A stretch of 64,000 bases of DNA from Massilia rhizosphaerae (lineage in GTDB: Bacteria; Pseudomonadota; Gammaproteobacteria; Burkholderiales; Burkholderiaceae_D). Shown here piece by piece: positions 10,703-19,354 of the stretch; the stretch's first letter is position 1; each line of letters starts with the position of its first letter. Where the stretch lies: contig NZ_JADKYX010000010.1 of the NCBI RefSeq assembly GCF_016093545.1, positions 62,001 through 126,000 on the forward strand, given 5' to 3'. Both the position numbers and the translations under genes were made by a program. The notes under the pieces were generated by a model. It was not told the origin of the DNA, made no database searches, and was given only the letters and a program-made list of their open reading frames with translations.

Positions 10703-12487
10703 TCAGTGGTTGTGGCGCGGCATGTCGTGTCCGACGCCGCGGTACGGCAGCGCCAGTTCCATGCAGGCGCCCGTATGCAGCTGGCCGACGGTGGCGCGGT
10801 AGATCTGCTGCCACGGCGTCTGGTTCGGCGGGATCGCCGGCGGCGCGTCCTTGCGGCGCTGGTCCAGTTCGGCGTCGCTGATCAGCACATCGCAGCGGCC
10901 CGTGTTCAGGTCCACGCGCACGACGTCGCCCGTGCGCAGCAGCGCCAGGTTGCCGCCCGCCGCGCTTTCCGGCGACGCGTTCAGGATCGACGGGCTGTCC
11001 GACGTGCCGGACTGGCGGCCGTCGCCCAAGGTCGGCAGCGCGCTGATGCCCTTCTTGATCAGCGCATCGGGCGGCTGCATGTTCACGACTTCCGCCGAGC
11101 CCGGCCAGCCGACCGGACCGGAACCGCGGATCACGAGCATCGTGTTCTCGTCGATGCCGAGCGAAGGATCGTTGATGCGGTGGTGGTAATCGTCCGAACC
11201 GTCGAACACGACGACCTTGCACTCGAACGCGTTTTCCGAACCCGGCTTCGACAGGTAGCGCTGGCGGAAGGCGTCGGAAATCACGCTCGTCTTCATGATC
11301 GCGAAGTCGAACAGATTGCCCTTCAGGACCATGAAGCCAGCCTTGTCCAACAGCGGCGCGTCAAACGGGTAGATCATTTCCCGGTCGCCGCTTTCGCGGC
11401 CGACGAGGTTCTCGGCCATCGTCTTGCCGGTGACCGTCGGACGCTTCGAACGCAGCATGCCTTTCTGCTCCAGCTCCCACATGATGGCGGGCACGCCGCC
11501 GGCGCGGTGGAAGCGCTCGCCCAGGTATTTGCCGGCCGGCTGCATGTTCAGCAGCAGCGGCACGTCGTAGCCGTATTCCATCCAGTCTTCGGGGTTGATC
11601 TCGACGCCGGCGTGGCGCGCCATCGCCACGATGTGCGGCTGGGCGTTGCTGGAACCGCCGATCGCGGCGTTGACGACGATCGCGTCGATGAAGGCGTCGC
11701 GCGTGAGCACCTGCGACGGGCGCAGGTCCTCGAACGCCATGCCGACGATGCGCTTGCCCGTCTCGTACGCCATCTGGCCGCGCTCGCGGTACGGCGCCGG
11801 AATGGCCGAGCAGCCGGTCAGCGACATGCCCAGCGCTTCCGCGACGGCGTTCATCGTCGACGCCGTGCCCATCGTGTTGCAATGGCCGGCGGACGGCGCG
11901 GACGCGGTCGCGATGTCGATGAATTTCTGTTCGTCGATCTCGCCCGCGGCCAGGCGGCGGCGGCCTTTCCAGATCGCGGCGCCCGAGCCGACCAGCTCAC
12001 CCTCGAACCAGCCGTCCAGCATCGGACCGCCGGACAGCACGATGGCGGGGATGTCGACGGTGGCGGCGGCCATCAGCTGGGCCGGCGTCGTCTTGTCGCA
12101 GCCGGTGGTCAGCACGACGGCGTCGATCGGATAGCCGTGCAGGATCTCGACGAGGCCCAGGTAGGCCAGGTTGCGGTCCAGCGCCGCGGTCGGGCGGCGG
12201 CAGTTCTCGAAAATCGGGTGCAGCGGGAATTCCATCGGGATGCCGCCGGCGTCGCGGATGCCGTCGCGCACGCGCTTGGCCAGGTCCAGGTGGATGCGGT
12301 TGCACGGCGAGATGTCGCTGCCGCTTTGCGCGATGCCGATGATCGGCTTGCCGGAACGGAGTTCCTCCGGCGTGATCCCGTAGTTCATGAAGCGCTCGAG
12401 GTAGAGCGCCGTCATGTCGATGCGCTCCTCGTTGTCGAACCAGTCCTGCGACCGGAAGCGCTTCGGCTTGCTGTTCTGTTGTGTCAT
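10703..12487 (-). CDS. xylD: D-xylonate dehydratase (IlvD/Edd family)
   Basis: A 594-residue cytoplasmic iron-sulfur dehydratase converting D-xylonate to 2-keto-3-deoxy-xylonate. The three cluster cysteines typical of IlvD/Edd are visible as C62 (SPCN), C130 (GCDKTTP) and C203 (GHCNTMG). The length matches sugar-acid dehydratases of the XylD/AraC group, which are slightly longer than IlvD. An AGGAG site overlaps the stop codon of xylC. It is the last gene of the xyl operon, followed by the terminator at 10659-10684. L-arabonate is an alternative substrate within this subfamily; the xylan context and the XylB-like dehydrogenase favour xylonate. Confidence 0.9.
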   Translation of the reverse strand: MTQQNSKPKRFRSQDWFDNEERIDMTALYLERFMNYGITPEELRSGKPIIGIAQSGSDISPCNRIHLDLAKRVRDGIRDAGGIPMEFPLHPIFENCRRPTAALDRNLAYLGLVEILHGYPIDAVVLTTGCDKTTPAQLMAAATVDIPAIVLSGGPMLDGWFEGELVGSGAAIWKGRRRLAAGEIDEQKFIDIATASAPSAGHCNTMGTASTMNAVAEALGMSLTGCSAIPAPYRERGQMAYETGKRIVGMAFEDLRPSQVLTRDAFIDAIVVNAAIGGSSNAQPHIVAMARHAGVEINPEDWMEYGYDVPLLLNMQPAGKYLGERFHRAGGVPAIMWELEQKGMLRSKRPTVTGKTMAENLVGRESGDREMIYPFDAPLLDKAGFMVLKGNLFDFAIMKTSVISDAFRQRYLSKPGSENAFECKVVVFDGSDDYHHRINDPSLGIDENTMLVIRGSGPVGWPGSAEVVNMQPPDALIKKGISALPTLGDGRQSGTSDSPSILNASPESAAGGNLALLRTGDVVRVDLNTGRCDVLISDAELDQRRKDAPPAIPPNQTPWQQIYRATVGQLHTGACMELALPYRGVGHDMPRHNH

Positions 12488-12493
12488 TCCGTA

Positions 12494-13396
12494 TTACTCC
12501 TGCAACCGCAGCACGTGGTGCGGCAATCCGGCCGTCCCGGCGCGGAAGGTGAACAGCGCGCCCGCGAGCGGCTGCTGGGCCAGTTCCTCGGCCGACAGGC
12601 CCTTGCGCGCCGACGTCGCGTACACGGTGCGCAGGTCGTCGCCGGCAAAGGCCAGCTTGGTGATGTTCGAGCAAGGGAAGCGCACTTCGCCCACCTTGCG
12701 GCCCGACGGGTCCCGGCGCTCGATGCGCCAGCCGCGGAACACGGCGATCCACACGTGACCCTCGGCGTCGACGGCCATGCCGTCCGGCCAGCCGCCGTCC
12801 GTGATCTCCGCGAACAGGCGCTTGTTCGACAGGCTGCCGTCCTCCGCCAGGTCGAAAGCATACACCCGTTTATCGAGCGTGTCGGTGTGATACAAGGTGC
12901 GCCCGTCCGGGCTCACGGCCGGGCCGTTCGTGATGATGTAGCCGTCGTCCATCGTGACGACGTTCTTGCCGTCGAAACGGTACAGGGCACCCGTGCGTTC
13001 GGCCTCGCTGTCGTCCATCGAGCCGAACCACAGGCGGCCTTGCGCATCCACGTGGCCGTCGTTGAAGCGGTTGCCGTCGACGTCCGCCTCGACCTTCACG
13101 AACGGCACGAATTCGCCGCTGTCTTCGATGAAGCGGTACAGGCCGTCCTCCAGCGAGACGACGAGGCCGCCGTCGATGGCGCGCACGACGAAGCTCACCT
13201 GGCCCGGCGCGTCCCAGCTGCGCTGGTCCGAGCCGTCGGCCGCGCAGCGGTGCAGGCGGCGACCCTTGATGTCGACGAACCACACCTGCCCGGCCGGGGC
13301 ATCCCACAGGACGCCCTCGCCCAGGGTCGCGCCGACTTCCCACAGCGGGACCGGTTGCGTGGCGATGTCGGTGTTGGTCTCCATCTTATGCGCCAT
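12494..13396 (-). CDS. xylC: SMP-30-type sugar lactonase (xylonolactonase)
   Basis: A 300-residue six-bladed beta-propeller lactonase that would hydrolyse D-xylono-lactone to D-xylonate. Metal-binding positions of the SMP-30 family are recognisable: Glu in LGEG, Asn in NRFNDGH and Asp in DGMAVDAEG. The ATG at 13396 overlaps the end of xylB by 11 nt. A second in-frame ATG at 13384, one base after the xylB stop, is about equally likely. It sits in the order of pathway use between the dehydrogenase and the dehydratase genes. Confidence 0.87.
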   Translation of the reverse strand: MAHKMETNTDIATQPVPLWEVGATLGEGVLWDAPAGQVWFVDIKGRRLHRCAADGSDQRSWDAPGQVSFVVRAIDGGLVVSLEDGLYRFIEDSGEFVPFVKVEADVDGNRFNDGHVDAQGRLWFGSMDDSEAERTGALYRFDGKNVVTMDDGYIITNGPAVSPDGRTLYHTDTLDKRVYAFDLAEDGSLSNKRLFAEITDGGWPDGMAVDAEGHVWIAVFRGWRIERRDPSGRKVGEVRFPCSNITKLAFAGDDLRTVYATSARKGLSAEELAQQPLAGALFTFRAGTAGLPHHVLRLQE

Positions 13397-14174
13397 ACCA
13401 GCCCGAGTCGACGAAGTATTCGCGGCCGCTGATGTGGCGCGCGTTGTTCGACGCCAGGAACAGCGCCAGCGCGGCCACGTCTTCCATCTCCACGCGCTCG
13501 GGGATGCACTGGCCGGCCAGGATGCGTGCTTCCTCTTCCGGGTTGTGCCACAGCGCCTTCTGGCGCGGCGTCACGACGGCGCCCGGGACGACGGTGACGG
13601 CGCGGATGCCGTGCGGGCCGAATTCGCGCGCCATGTTGCGGGTCATGCCTTCGATGGCGGCCTTCGCCATCATGTACAGCCCCAGCTGCGTGTGAGGCAG
13701 GTGCCAGGAAATCGAACCGAAGTTCAGCAGCACGCCGTACTTGCGCTCCTTCATGCCCGGAATGACGGCCTGCGCGCAGAAGTACTGGTGGCGCAGGTTG
13801 ACGTTCATGCGGCTTTCCCAGTACGCCGGCGTCACGTTCTCGATGTCGTGGCGGTCGTCGTTCGCCGCGTTGTTCAGCAGGATGTCGACGCCGCCCGCTT
13901 CGTCCTGGATGCGGGCGAAGGTGGCCTTCAGCTCGTCGAGGTTGGTCAGGTCGCACTTGATGAACGTCGGCGCGTGGCGCGAGTTCGCCAGCTGCGCCTC
14001 GAGCGCGCGCGACGCGTCCTCGGCGATGTCGAGGAAGTAGACGCGGGCGCCCTGGCCCGCGAAGGCCGCCGTCAGTTCGGCGCCGATGCCGCTGCCGCCG
14101 CCGGTGATGACGACTCGCTTGCCGGCGAGGTCCGGGTACGTCGCGTAGACGAATGCTTGGTTTTGTTCAGACAT
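13386..14174 (-). CDS. xylB: D-xylose 1-dehydrogenase (SDR family)
   Basis: A 262-residue short-chain dehydrogenase that would oxidise D-xylose to xylonolactone with NAD+. The nucleotide motif is TGGGSGIG (residues 24-31), NNAAND follows at 101-106, and the catalytic set is S154, Y167 and K171 (YMMAK). Segments such as NVNLRH and NFGSISWHL closely recall the Caulobacter xylose dehydrogenase as remembered. It lies between xylX and xylC with 10 nt and an overlap, respectively. L-arabinose dehydrogenase activity cannot be excluded. Confidence 0.9.
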   Translation of the reverse strand: MSEQNQAFVYATYPDLAGKRVVITGGGSGIGAELTAAFAGQGARVYFLDIAEDASRALEAQLANSRHAPTFIKCDLTNLDELKATFARIQDEAGGVDILLNNAANDDRHDIENVTPAYWESRMNVNLRHQYFCAQAVIPGMKERKYGVLLNFGSISWHLPHTQLGLYMMAKAAIEGMTRNMAREFGPHGIRAVTVVPGAVVTPRQKALWHNPEEEARILAGQCIPERVEMEDVAALALFLASNNARHISGREYFVDSGWYGA

Positions 14175-14184
14175 GTAATTCTCG

Positions 14185-15363
14185 TTATTTTGAAATCAGG
14201 CCGCGCTGGGCCAGGTTGGCGTACAGTGCGCGTACGCCGAAGGTCCACGGTGCGATCGCATCGCTGCGCTGGACGGTGTTGACCAGCGTGCCCAGCGACG
14301 GCGTGGAGATGCTCACGCGGTCGCCCGCGTGGTGGGTAAAGCCGCCGCCTTGCGCATCGCGGTCCTTGATCGGCGAGAACATCGTGCCGAGGAAGAGCAT
14401 GAAGCCGTCCGGGTACTGGTGATGGCGGCCAGCGGTCTGGCGCACCAGGTCCAGCGGGTCGCGGCTGATTTCGCGCATGAAGCTGGCGCCGGCCAGTTCG
14501 AAGCCGTCGTCGACGCCTTCGATCAGCATGCGCACTTCCGCGTTGCGCAGGGTGTCGATATCGAAATCGCCGTCGAACAGGCGGATGAACGGGCCGATGG
14601 CGCACGAACCGTTATTGTCCTTGGCCTTGCCCAGCAGGAGCGCGCTGCGGCCCTCGATGTCGCGCAGGTTGACGTCGTTGCCCAAGGTGGCGCCGACCAC
14701 TTGCGCGCGGCTGTTCACCGCGAGGACGATTTCCGGCTCCGGATTGTTCCAGTGCGACGACGGGTGCAGGCCGACCGGGGCGCCGTGGCCGACCGCCGAC
14801 ATCGGCTGCGACTTGGTGAACACCTCGGCGTCCGGGCCGATGCCCACTTCCATGTACTGCGACCACAGGCCGCGCGCCGCCAGGTCGGCCTTCAGGCGCA
14901 TCGCGGCCTCGCCGCCCGGCTCCAGTTCCGACAGGTTGGTGCCGATGGTCTCCTGCAGCTGCTGGCGCAGCGCGTTGGCGCGGGCCGGGTCGCCCTTGGC
15001 CTGTTCCTCGATCACCCGTTCCAGCAAGCTGACGGCGAACGTGACGCCGCAGGCCTTGATCGCCTGCAGGTCGCACGGAGCCAGCAGGCGCACATCCGCG
15101 CCCTCGTCGCCCCGCAGCGCCGCGGCCACGAGGGCGTTCACGTCGCCCAGGTCCTCGCCGTCCGCGTCGCGCACGATGGCGACCAGGTCGTCGCGTTCGA
15201 GCAGTTCGGACACGGTCGGCGCGTGGCGCGTGATGTCGACCACGCGGCCCTTGCGTACTGCGACCACGGCCGGGCCGTCGGTCGGGGCGGAGCGCCAGAC
15301 ACGGCCGACCATCAAGGCCTGGTCGAGGTCCTGGGGCAGCGGATTGGCTTGGATTGCTGTCAT
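14185..15363 (-). CDS. xylX: 2-keto-3-deoxy-D-xylonate dehydratase (FAH family)
   Basis: A 392-residue fumarylacetoacetate-hydrolase-fold enzyme that would dehydrate 2-keto-3-deoxy-xylonate to 2-oxoglutarate semialdehyde. The FAH metal-site glutamates lie in the NNPEPEIVLAV region. The roughly 390-residue length and the gene neighbours fit XylX rather than true FAH or 4-oxalocrotonate decarboxylase. A purine-rich GAGAGAG site precedes ATG. It is the second gene of the operon, 16 nt after GH3. Confidence 0.88.
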   Translation of the reverse strand: MTAIQANPLPQDLDQALMVGRVWRSAPTDGPAVVAVRKGRVVDITRHAPTVSELLERDDLVAIVRDADGEDLGDVNALVAAALRGDEGADVRLLAPCDLQAIKACGVTFAVSLLERVIEEQAKGDPARANALRQQLQETIGTNLSELEPGGEAAMRLKADLAARGLWSQYMEVGIGPDAEVFTKSQPMSAVGHGAPVGLHPSSHWNNPEPEIVLAVNSRAQVVGATLGNDVNLRDIEGRSALLLGKAKDNNGSCAIGPFIRLFDGDFDIDTLRNAEVRMLIEGVDDGFELAGASFMREISRDPLDLVRQTAGRHHQYPDGFMLFLGTMFSPIKDRDAQGGGFTHHAGDRVSISTPSLGTLVNTVQRSDAIAPWTFGVRALYANLAQRGLISK

Positions 15364-15379
15364 GTTTCTCTCTCTTGGT

Positions 15380-17770
15380 TTATGCCACCGTCAAGGTCGC
15401 CTTCTTCAGGTCGACGCTGTTCGGTCCTGCGAAAATGGTGAACGTCCCCGGCTCCACGACGCGCTTCATGTCGGCGTTGTAGAACCACAGGTCGGACGGT
15501 TTGATGTCGAACGTGACGGTGCGCCGTTCGCCCGGCTCCAGGGTCACGCGCTGGAAGCCCTTCAGTTCCAGCAGCGGACGGGTGACGGAGCTGACGTCGT
15601 CGCGGATATACATCTGCACGACCTCGTCGCCGCGCACGGCGCCCGTGTTGCGCACGTCGACCTGCACGCGGGTCGAGCCGTCCGGCGCGATGCGGTCGTG
15701 TTCCAGCCGCGGCGCGGAGATCTCGAAGCGCGTGTACGACAGGCCGTAGCCGAACGGGTACAGCGGCGTCGTCACGTCGTCGATGTAGCCGCGGCGGCTG
15801 CTCGGCTTGCGGTTGTAGAACATCGGCAGCTGGCCGACGTCGCGCGCGATCGTCACGGGCAGCTTGCCGCCCGGGTTGGCGCGGCCGAAGATCAGGTCGG
15901 CGACGGCGTGGCCCGTCTCCTGTCCCATGTACCAGCACTCCATCAGCGCGTCGGCGCGCTGGGCCAGGAAGTTGACGGACAGCGGACGGCCGTTCAGCAG
16001 CAGCACGACGGTCGGCTTGTTCAGCGCGAAGATCGCGCGCGCCAGGTCGTTCTGCTGGCCGACCAGGTCGAGCGACGTGCGGTCGCCCAGGTGGTTGTCG
16101 GCCCAGGCCTCGCGCGCGGTCTGCTCGTTGTCGCCCAGGACCATGACGATGGTGTCGGCCTGCTTGGCCGCTTCCACGGCTTCCGCGATCAGGCGCGCAT
16201 TCACCTCGGGCTTGGTCCACACGATCTCGTCCTGGCCCCACACATGGCCTTCCGTCAGGCGCACGCCTTCCGAATACGCGAGCGAGAAGCCGTGGTCCTG
16301 CGCTTCCTGCTGCAGCGCCTCGTACACGGAAACGACGTGGCGCGGCTTGTCCGAATAACCGCCGATCGGAGTGTCCCGCGCATGCGTGCCGACCAGCAGC
16401 AGCTTGCCCATCTTCTGCGGCGCCAGCGGCAGCAGGCCCTTGTCATTTTTGAGCAGCACAGCCGTGCGCTGGGCGGCCTTGCGCGCGAGCGCGATCGCTT
16501 CCGGCGTGGCCGTGCGGGCCGCGGCCTGCGCGGCGTCGGCATACGGGTTCTCGAACAGCCCGGCCTCGAACTTCAGGCGCAGGATGCGGCGCACGACCGC
16601 GTCGATGTCCTTCGTCGCGATCTTGCCTTCCTTGACCAGTTCGGCGAGCGCCAGGTAGCCCGCCGGATCCGGGGTCTCGACGTCGACGCCGGCCTTGAAC
16701 GCGGCGAGGCCCGCTTCCTTCATGGTGGCGACGAGGTGATGGCGGCCCTGCAGTTCGGCGATCGCCATATAGTCGGACACGGTCAGGCCCTGGAATCCCC
16801 ACTCCTTGCGCAGCACGTCCGTCAGCAGCCAGCGGTTGGCGTGCGACGGGATGCCGTCGATCTCGTTATACGACGGCATCACGGCCGCGATCCTGGTTTC
16901 CTTGATGATCTTCTCGAACGGCGGGAAGAAGTCTTCGCGCAGCGTGCGCTCGCCCACGTTCGCGGGGCCGGTGTTGGTGCCGCTCTCCGGCTGGCCGTGG
17001 CCCGTCATGTGCTTGAGGGTCGCGTAGACCTTGTCGCGCGCCAGCGGCAGCGAGTCGCCCGAGAAGCCCAGCACGGCGGCCTTGCCCATGGTGCCGCACA
17101 CGTGCGGGTCTTCGCCGTAGGTCTCTTCGATGCGGCCCCAGCGCGGCTCGCGTGCCACGTCGACGACCGGCGCCAGCGCCAGGTTGGCGCCGCGCGCGCG
17201 CATTTCCTTCGCCGCGAGCGAAAACACCTGCTGAACGAGTTCCGGATCGAAGGTGGACGCCAGGCCGATCGCCTGCGGGAAGCTGGTCGCCTCGGGCGCC
17301 ACGTAGCCGTGCAGCGATTCCTCGTGCATGAAGACGGGGATGCCGAGGCGCGTGCGTTCCAGCGCCCACTTCTGCACGGCGTTCACGTAGTCCGCCGTTT
17401 CCTTCGGGCCGCGGTTGCCGACGGCGCCCGAGTTGCCGGCGTTGTTGTCGGCGCCGACCTGGCGGTCGGACGGGCGCGCGAACATGCCCATGCCGTTCGG
17501 GTGCGCGCGGCTCGCCTTCTCGGCCGAGAAGCTCGTGTCCGCGTTCTGCAGATCCTTCTTCGTCAGCCACACGCACTGCATCTGCGCGATCTTTTCGTCG
17601 AGCGTCATGCGGCCCAGCAGATCCTCCACGCGCGCCGCCACGGGCGCACTCGCCTGCTTGTACACCGGCACGCCGCCCTTGACGGCCTTGGCCGCCATCG
17701 CGCCCGGGACCGCGGCCATGCCGGCCGCGCCGCCTACCGTCGCCAGAAACTCCCTGCGTTTGATACCCAT
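15380..17770 (-). CDS. GH3 beta-xylosidase/beta-glucosidase, Tat-exported
   Basis: A 796-residue exo-glycosidase that would cleave xylo-oligosaccharides to xylose. The start at 17770 (not the upstream 17878) is chosen because it follows AGGAG by 10 nt and begins with a twin-arginine signal (KRREFLATVGG, cleavage near AMAAKA). The nucleophile is D333 in TVSDYMAI. HEESLHG, the GH3 N-terminal barrel, the C-terminal sandwich and a fibronectin-III-like end (YTRFEIS onward) are all recognisable. It is the first gene of the xyl operon, so hydrolysis and catabolism share one promoter (17882-17911). Xylosidase is preferred over glucosidase from context only. Confidence 0.9.
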   Translation of the reverse strand: MGIKRREFLATVGGAAGMAAVPGAMAAKAVKGGVPVYKQASAPVAARVEDLLGRMTLDEKIAQMQCVWLTKKDLQNADTSFSAEKASRAHPNGMGMFARPSDRQVGADNNAGNSGAVGNRGPKETADYVNAVQKWALERTRLGIPVFMHEESLHGYVAPEATSFPQAIGLASTFDPELVQQVFSLAAKEMRARGANLALAPVVDVAREPRWGRIEETYGEDPHVCGTMGKAAVLGFSGDSLPLARDKVYATLKHMTGHGQPESGTNTGPANVGERTLREDFFPPFEKIIKETRIAAVMPSYNEIDGIPSHANRWLLTDVLRKEWGFQGLTVSDYMAIAELQGRHHLVATMKEAGLAAFKAGVDVETPDPAGYLALAELVKEGKIATKDIDAVVRRILRLKFEAGLFENPYADAAQAAARTATPEAIALARKAAQRTAVLLKNDKGLLPLAPQKMGKLLLVGTHARDTPIGGYSDKPRHVVSVYEALQQEAQDHGFSLAYSEGVRLTEGHVWGQDEIVWTKPEVNARLIAEAVEAAKQADTIVMVLGDNEQTAREAWADNHLGDRTSLDLVGQQNDLARAIFALNKPTVVLLLNGRPLSVNFLAQRADALMECWYMGQETGHAVADLIFGRANPGGKLPVTIARDVGQLPMFYNRKPSSRRGYIDDVTTPLYPFGYGLSYTRFEISAPRLEHDRIAPDGSTRVQVDVRNTGAVRGDEVVQMYIRDDVSSVTRPLLELKGFQRVTLEPGERRTVTFDIKPSDLWFYNADMKRVVEPGTFTIFAGPNSVDLKKATLTVA

Positions 17771-17861
17771 CGAATCGTGTCTCCTGCTTGTTTTTGTATG
17801 TGCCGCCGTGCGAACCGGCGGTGTCCTCTGCCTGGCATGCGCGCAACATTCCAATAACAAA

Positions 17862-17879
17862 AATGTTACCGCAACCATT
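17862..17879 (-). promoter_or_regulatory. LacI-type operator O1 at the GH3-xyl promoter
   Basis: On the minus strand this reads AATGGTTGCGGTAACATT, an imperfect palindrome with a central CG step, typical of LacI-family sites. It matches the site at 31394-31411 in 16 of 18 positions. It begins 2 nt after the -10 box at 17882-17887, so bound repressor would cover the expected transcription start. Confidence 0.72.
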
Positions 17880-17881
17880 CC

Positions 17882-17911
17882 AGTCTAATCGGCACATTTG
17901 GGGCTTGTCAA
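17882..17911 (-). promoter_or_regulatory. Sigma-70 promoter of the GH3-xylXBCD operon
   Basis: On the minus strand TTGACA (17906-17911) and TAGACT (17882-17887) are separated by 18 bp. The start point would fall inside operator O1. The leader to the GH3 ATG is about 105 nt. Confidence 0.72.
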
Positions 17912-17929
17912 TCAATTATTCGGGAGATG
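17902..17929 (+). repeat. 28-nt element shared with the symporter upstream region
   Basis: This stretch matches 60372-60397 at 24 positions with two mismatches and two single-base gaps, sharing GGCTTG, CAAT and AATTATTCGG. Here it overlaps the -35 box of the xyl operon. Its function is unknown; a common regulator site is possible. Confidence 0.5.
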
Positions 17930-18012
17930 TCCGGCCGATGCGACGCAGCCGATGCCGGCGGTGGCGGAATCGGCTGGGAAAGCGGGAAAATGGGATGTTA
18001 GCGTGAACAAGC

Positions 18013-18027
18013 CATGCGTCACGCATG
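18013..18027 (-). other. Small stem-loop downstream of the LacI gene
   Basis: CATGCG and CGCATG pair around a 3-nt loop about 34 nt after the regulator stop codon. There is no clear T-run, so terminator function is weakly supported. Confidence 0.25.
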
Positions 18028-18060
18028 CGGGCCGCGGCGGGCGCGGCGGCCCGGGAAGGA

Positions 18061-19173
18061 TCAGCCGACGCGCTTGGCCGCAGTGAGCGGCGGCAGCGCC
18101 GACGGGCGGGTGCGCGGCGCGGCGTCCGACTGGCGGCGCACCAGTTCGAAGTCCATGCGCACCTGTTCCGGTTCCGCGGCCGCGCCTTCGCGCAGCGCGC
18201 GCACGCGGCGCACGAGCGATTGCACGGCTTCGCGCGCCATGCCGGCGATCGGCTGGCGCACGGTCGTCAGTTCCGGCCAGATCGTGGTGGCGAGCGCCGT
18301 GTCGTCGAAACCGGTGACGGTCAGGTCGCCCGGCACGTCCAGGCCCAGGCGGTGCGCGACGGCGACGGCGGCCGCGGCCATGTCGTCGTTGCTGGCGAAG
18401 ATGGCAGTCGGGCGTTCTTCCAGCGCCAGCAGGTGTTCGGCCGCGTCCAGGCCGGAGCGGTAGGTGAACATGCCTTGCACGACGAGTTCCTCGGACGCGT
18501 CCGCGCCCTGCTCCGCGATCGCCGCGCGATAGCCTTGCAGGCGGCGCGCGCTGGCCGTCTGGTTCGGATGGCCGACGACGAAACCGATGCGGTGGTGCCC
18601 GAGGTTGATCAGGTGGCGCGTCATCGCGTGCGCGGCCTCGTAGTCGTCGATGCTGACGGCACCCACGCGGGCGTCCGGCAGGCCGCAGGCGACGACCACG
18701 GCGGGGATGCTGGCCTGCGCGATGGCGGACAGCACGGCTTCGCTGTCGCACAGCGGGGGCGGCAGGATGATCCCGTCCAGGCCGTTTTCGACGAGGCGCC
18801 GGGTCTGTTCGGCCTCCTGCTCGCCCGCCTCGCATTTTTCGACGAACAGCTGGACGTTGTTCAAACCGGACTGGCTCAACAGGCCGACGAGGAATTCGCT
18901 CAGGTAGGCGGCGCTCGGGTTACTGTACAGGAAGCCGACGCGGATCGGCTTGGAGCCCGCGAGGTTGCGGGCTTCCTGGTTCGGCGTGTAGTTCAGCGCC
19001 GCCACGGCTTCCGCCACCTTGCGGCGCGTGCTTTCGCGCACGAGGCCCTTGCCGTTCATGACGCGCGACACCGTCATCGCCGACACGCCGGCGAGCTTGG
19101 CGACGTCCGCCATCGTCGGCTGTCCGCGGCGTTCCACCTCTTCCTGGACAGTCCCTGTTTTGGCTTTGCTCAT
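18061..19173 (-). CDS. LacI-family transcriptional regulator, candidate xylose repressor
   Basis: A 370-residue regulator. The helix-turn-helix is MADVAKLAGVSAMTVSRVMN at residues 21-40, followed by the hinge helix and a periplasmic-binding-protein-like sugar domain ending near 345. Its gene is directly upstream of the GH3-xyl operon on the same strand and divergent from GH67. The 18-bp operator family (17862, 19195, 19283, 31394) flanks it on both sides, which makes it the obvious binding candidate and suggests autoregulation. GGGAG lies only 1 nt before the ATG at 19173, unusually close, so the start is less sure. The ligand (xylose, a xylo-oligosaccharide or a pathway intermediate) is unknown. 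Confidence 0.92.
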   Translation of the reverse strand: MSKAKTGTVQEEVERRGQPTMADVAKLAGVSAMTVSRVMNGKGLVRESTRRKVAEAVAALNYTPNQEARNLAGSKPIRVGFLYSNPSAAYLSEFLVGLLSQSGLNNVQLFVEKCEAGEQEAEQTRRLVENGLDGIILPPPLCDSEAVLSAIAQASIPAVVVACGLPDARVGAVSIDDYEAAHAMTRHLINLGHHRIGFVVGHPNQTASARRLQGYRAAIAEQGADASEELVVQGMFTYRSGLDAAEHLLALEERPTAIFASNDDMAAAAVAVAHRLGLDVPGDLTVTGFDDTALATTIWPELTTVRQPIAGMAREAVQSLVRRVRALREGAAAEPEQVRMDFELVRRQSDAAPRTRPSALPPLTAAKRVG

Positions 19174-19194
19174 TCTCCCGATTCCCCATCATTT

Positions 19195-19212
19195 TTTGTT
19201 TGCGCTATCTTA
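19195..19212 (-). promoter_or_regulatory. Operator O2 at the LacI-regulator promoter
   Basis: The core reads GTTTGCGCTATC on the plus strand. The full site matches the best copy (31394) at 12 of 18 positions. It lies 22 nt upstream of the regulator ATG and overlaps a possible minus-strand -10 box (TAAGAT). It suggests autorepression. Confidence 0.5.
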
Positions 19213-19282
19213 GCACTTCAGGGGCATGCAAAGATAGCCATAACAATGGCCGTAAACACCCAGAAATCGATTTCGCATTTCC

Positions 19283-19300
19283 TAAGTTTGCGCTAACATT
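19283..19300 (+). promoter_or_regulatory. Operator O3 upstream of the GH67 gene
   Basis: TAAGTTTGCGCTAACATT matches the 31394 copy at 14 of 18 positions and keeps the GCGC centre. It is 54 nt before the GH67 start in the divergent region with the LacI gene. No confident -35/-10 pair was found beside it. Confidence 0.62.
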
Positions 19301-19354
19301 CCTGCGCCGGGCGGGCCGCCGCATCCGGCAACCATAAATACAACGGAGACTACG

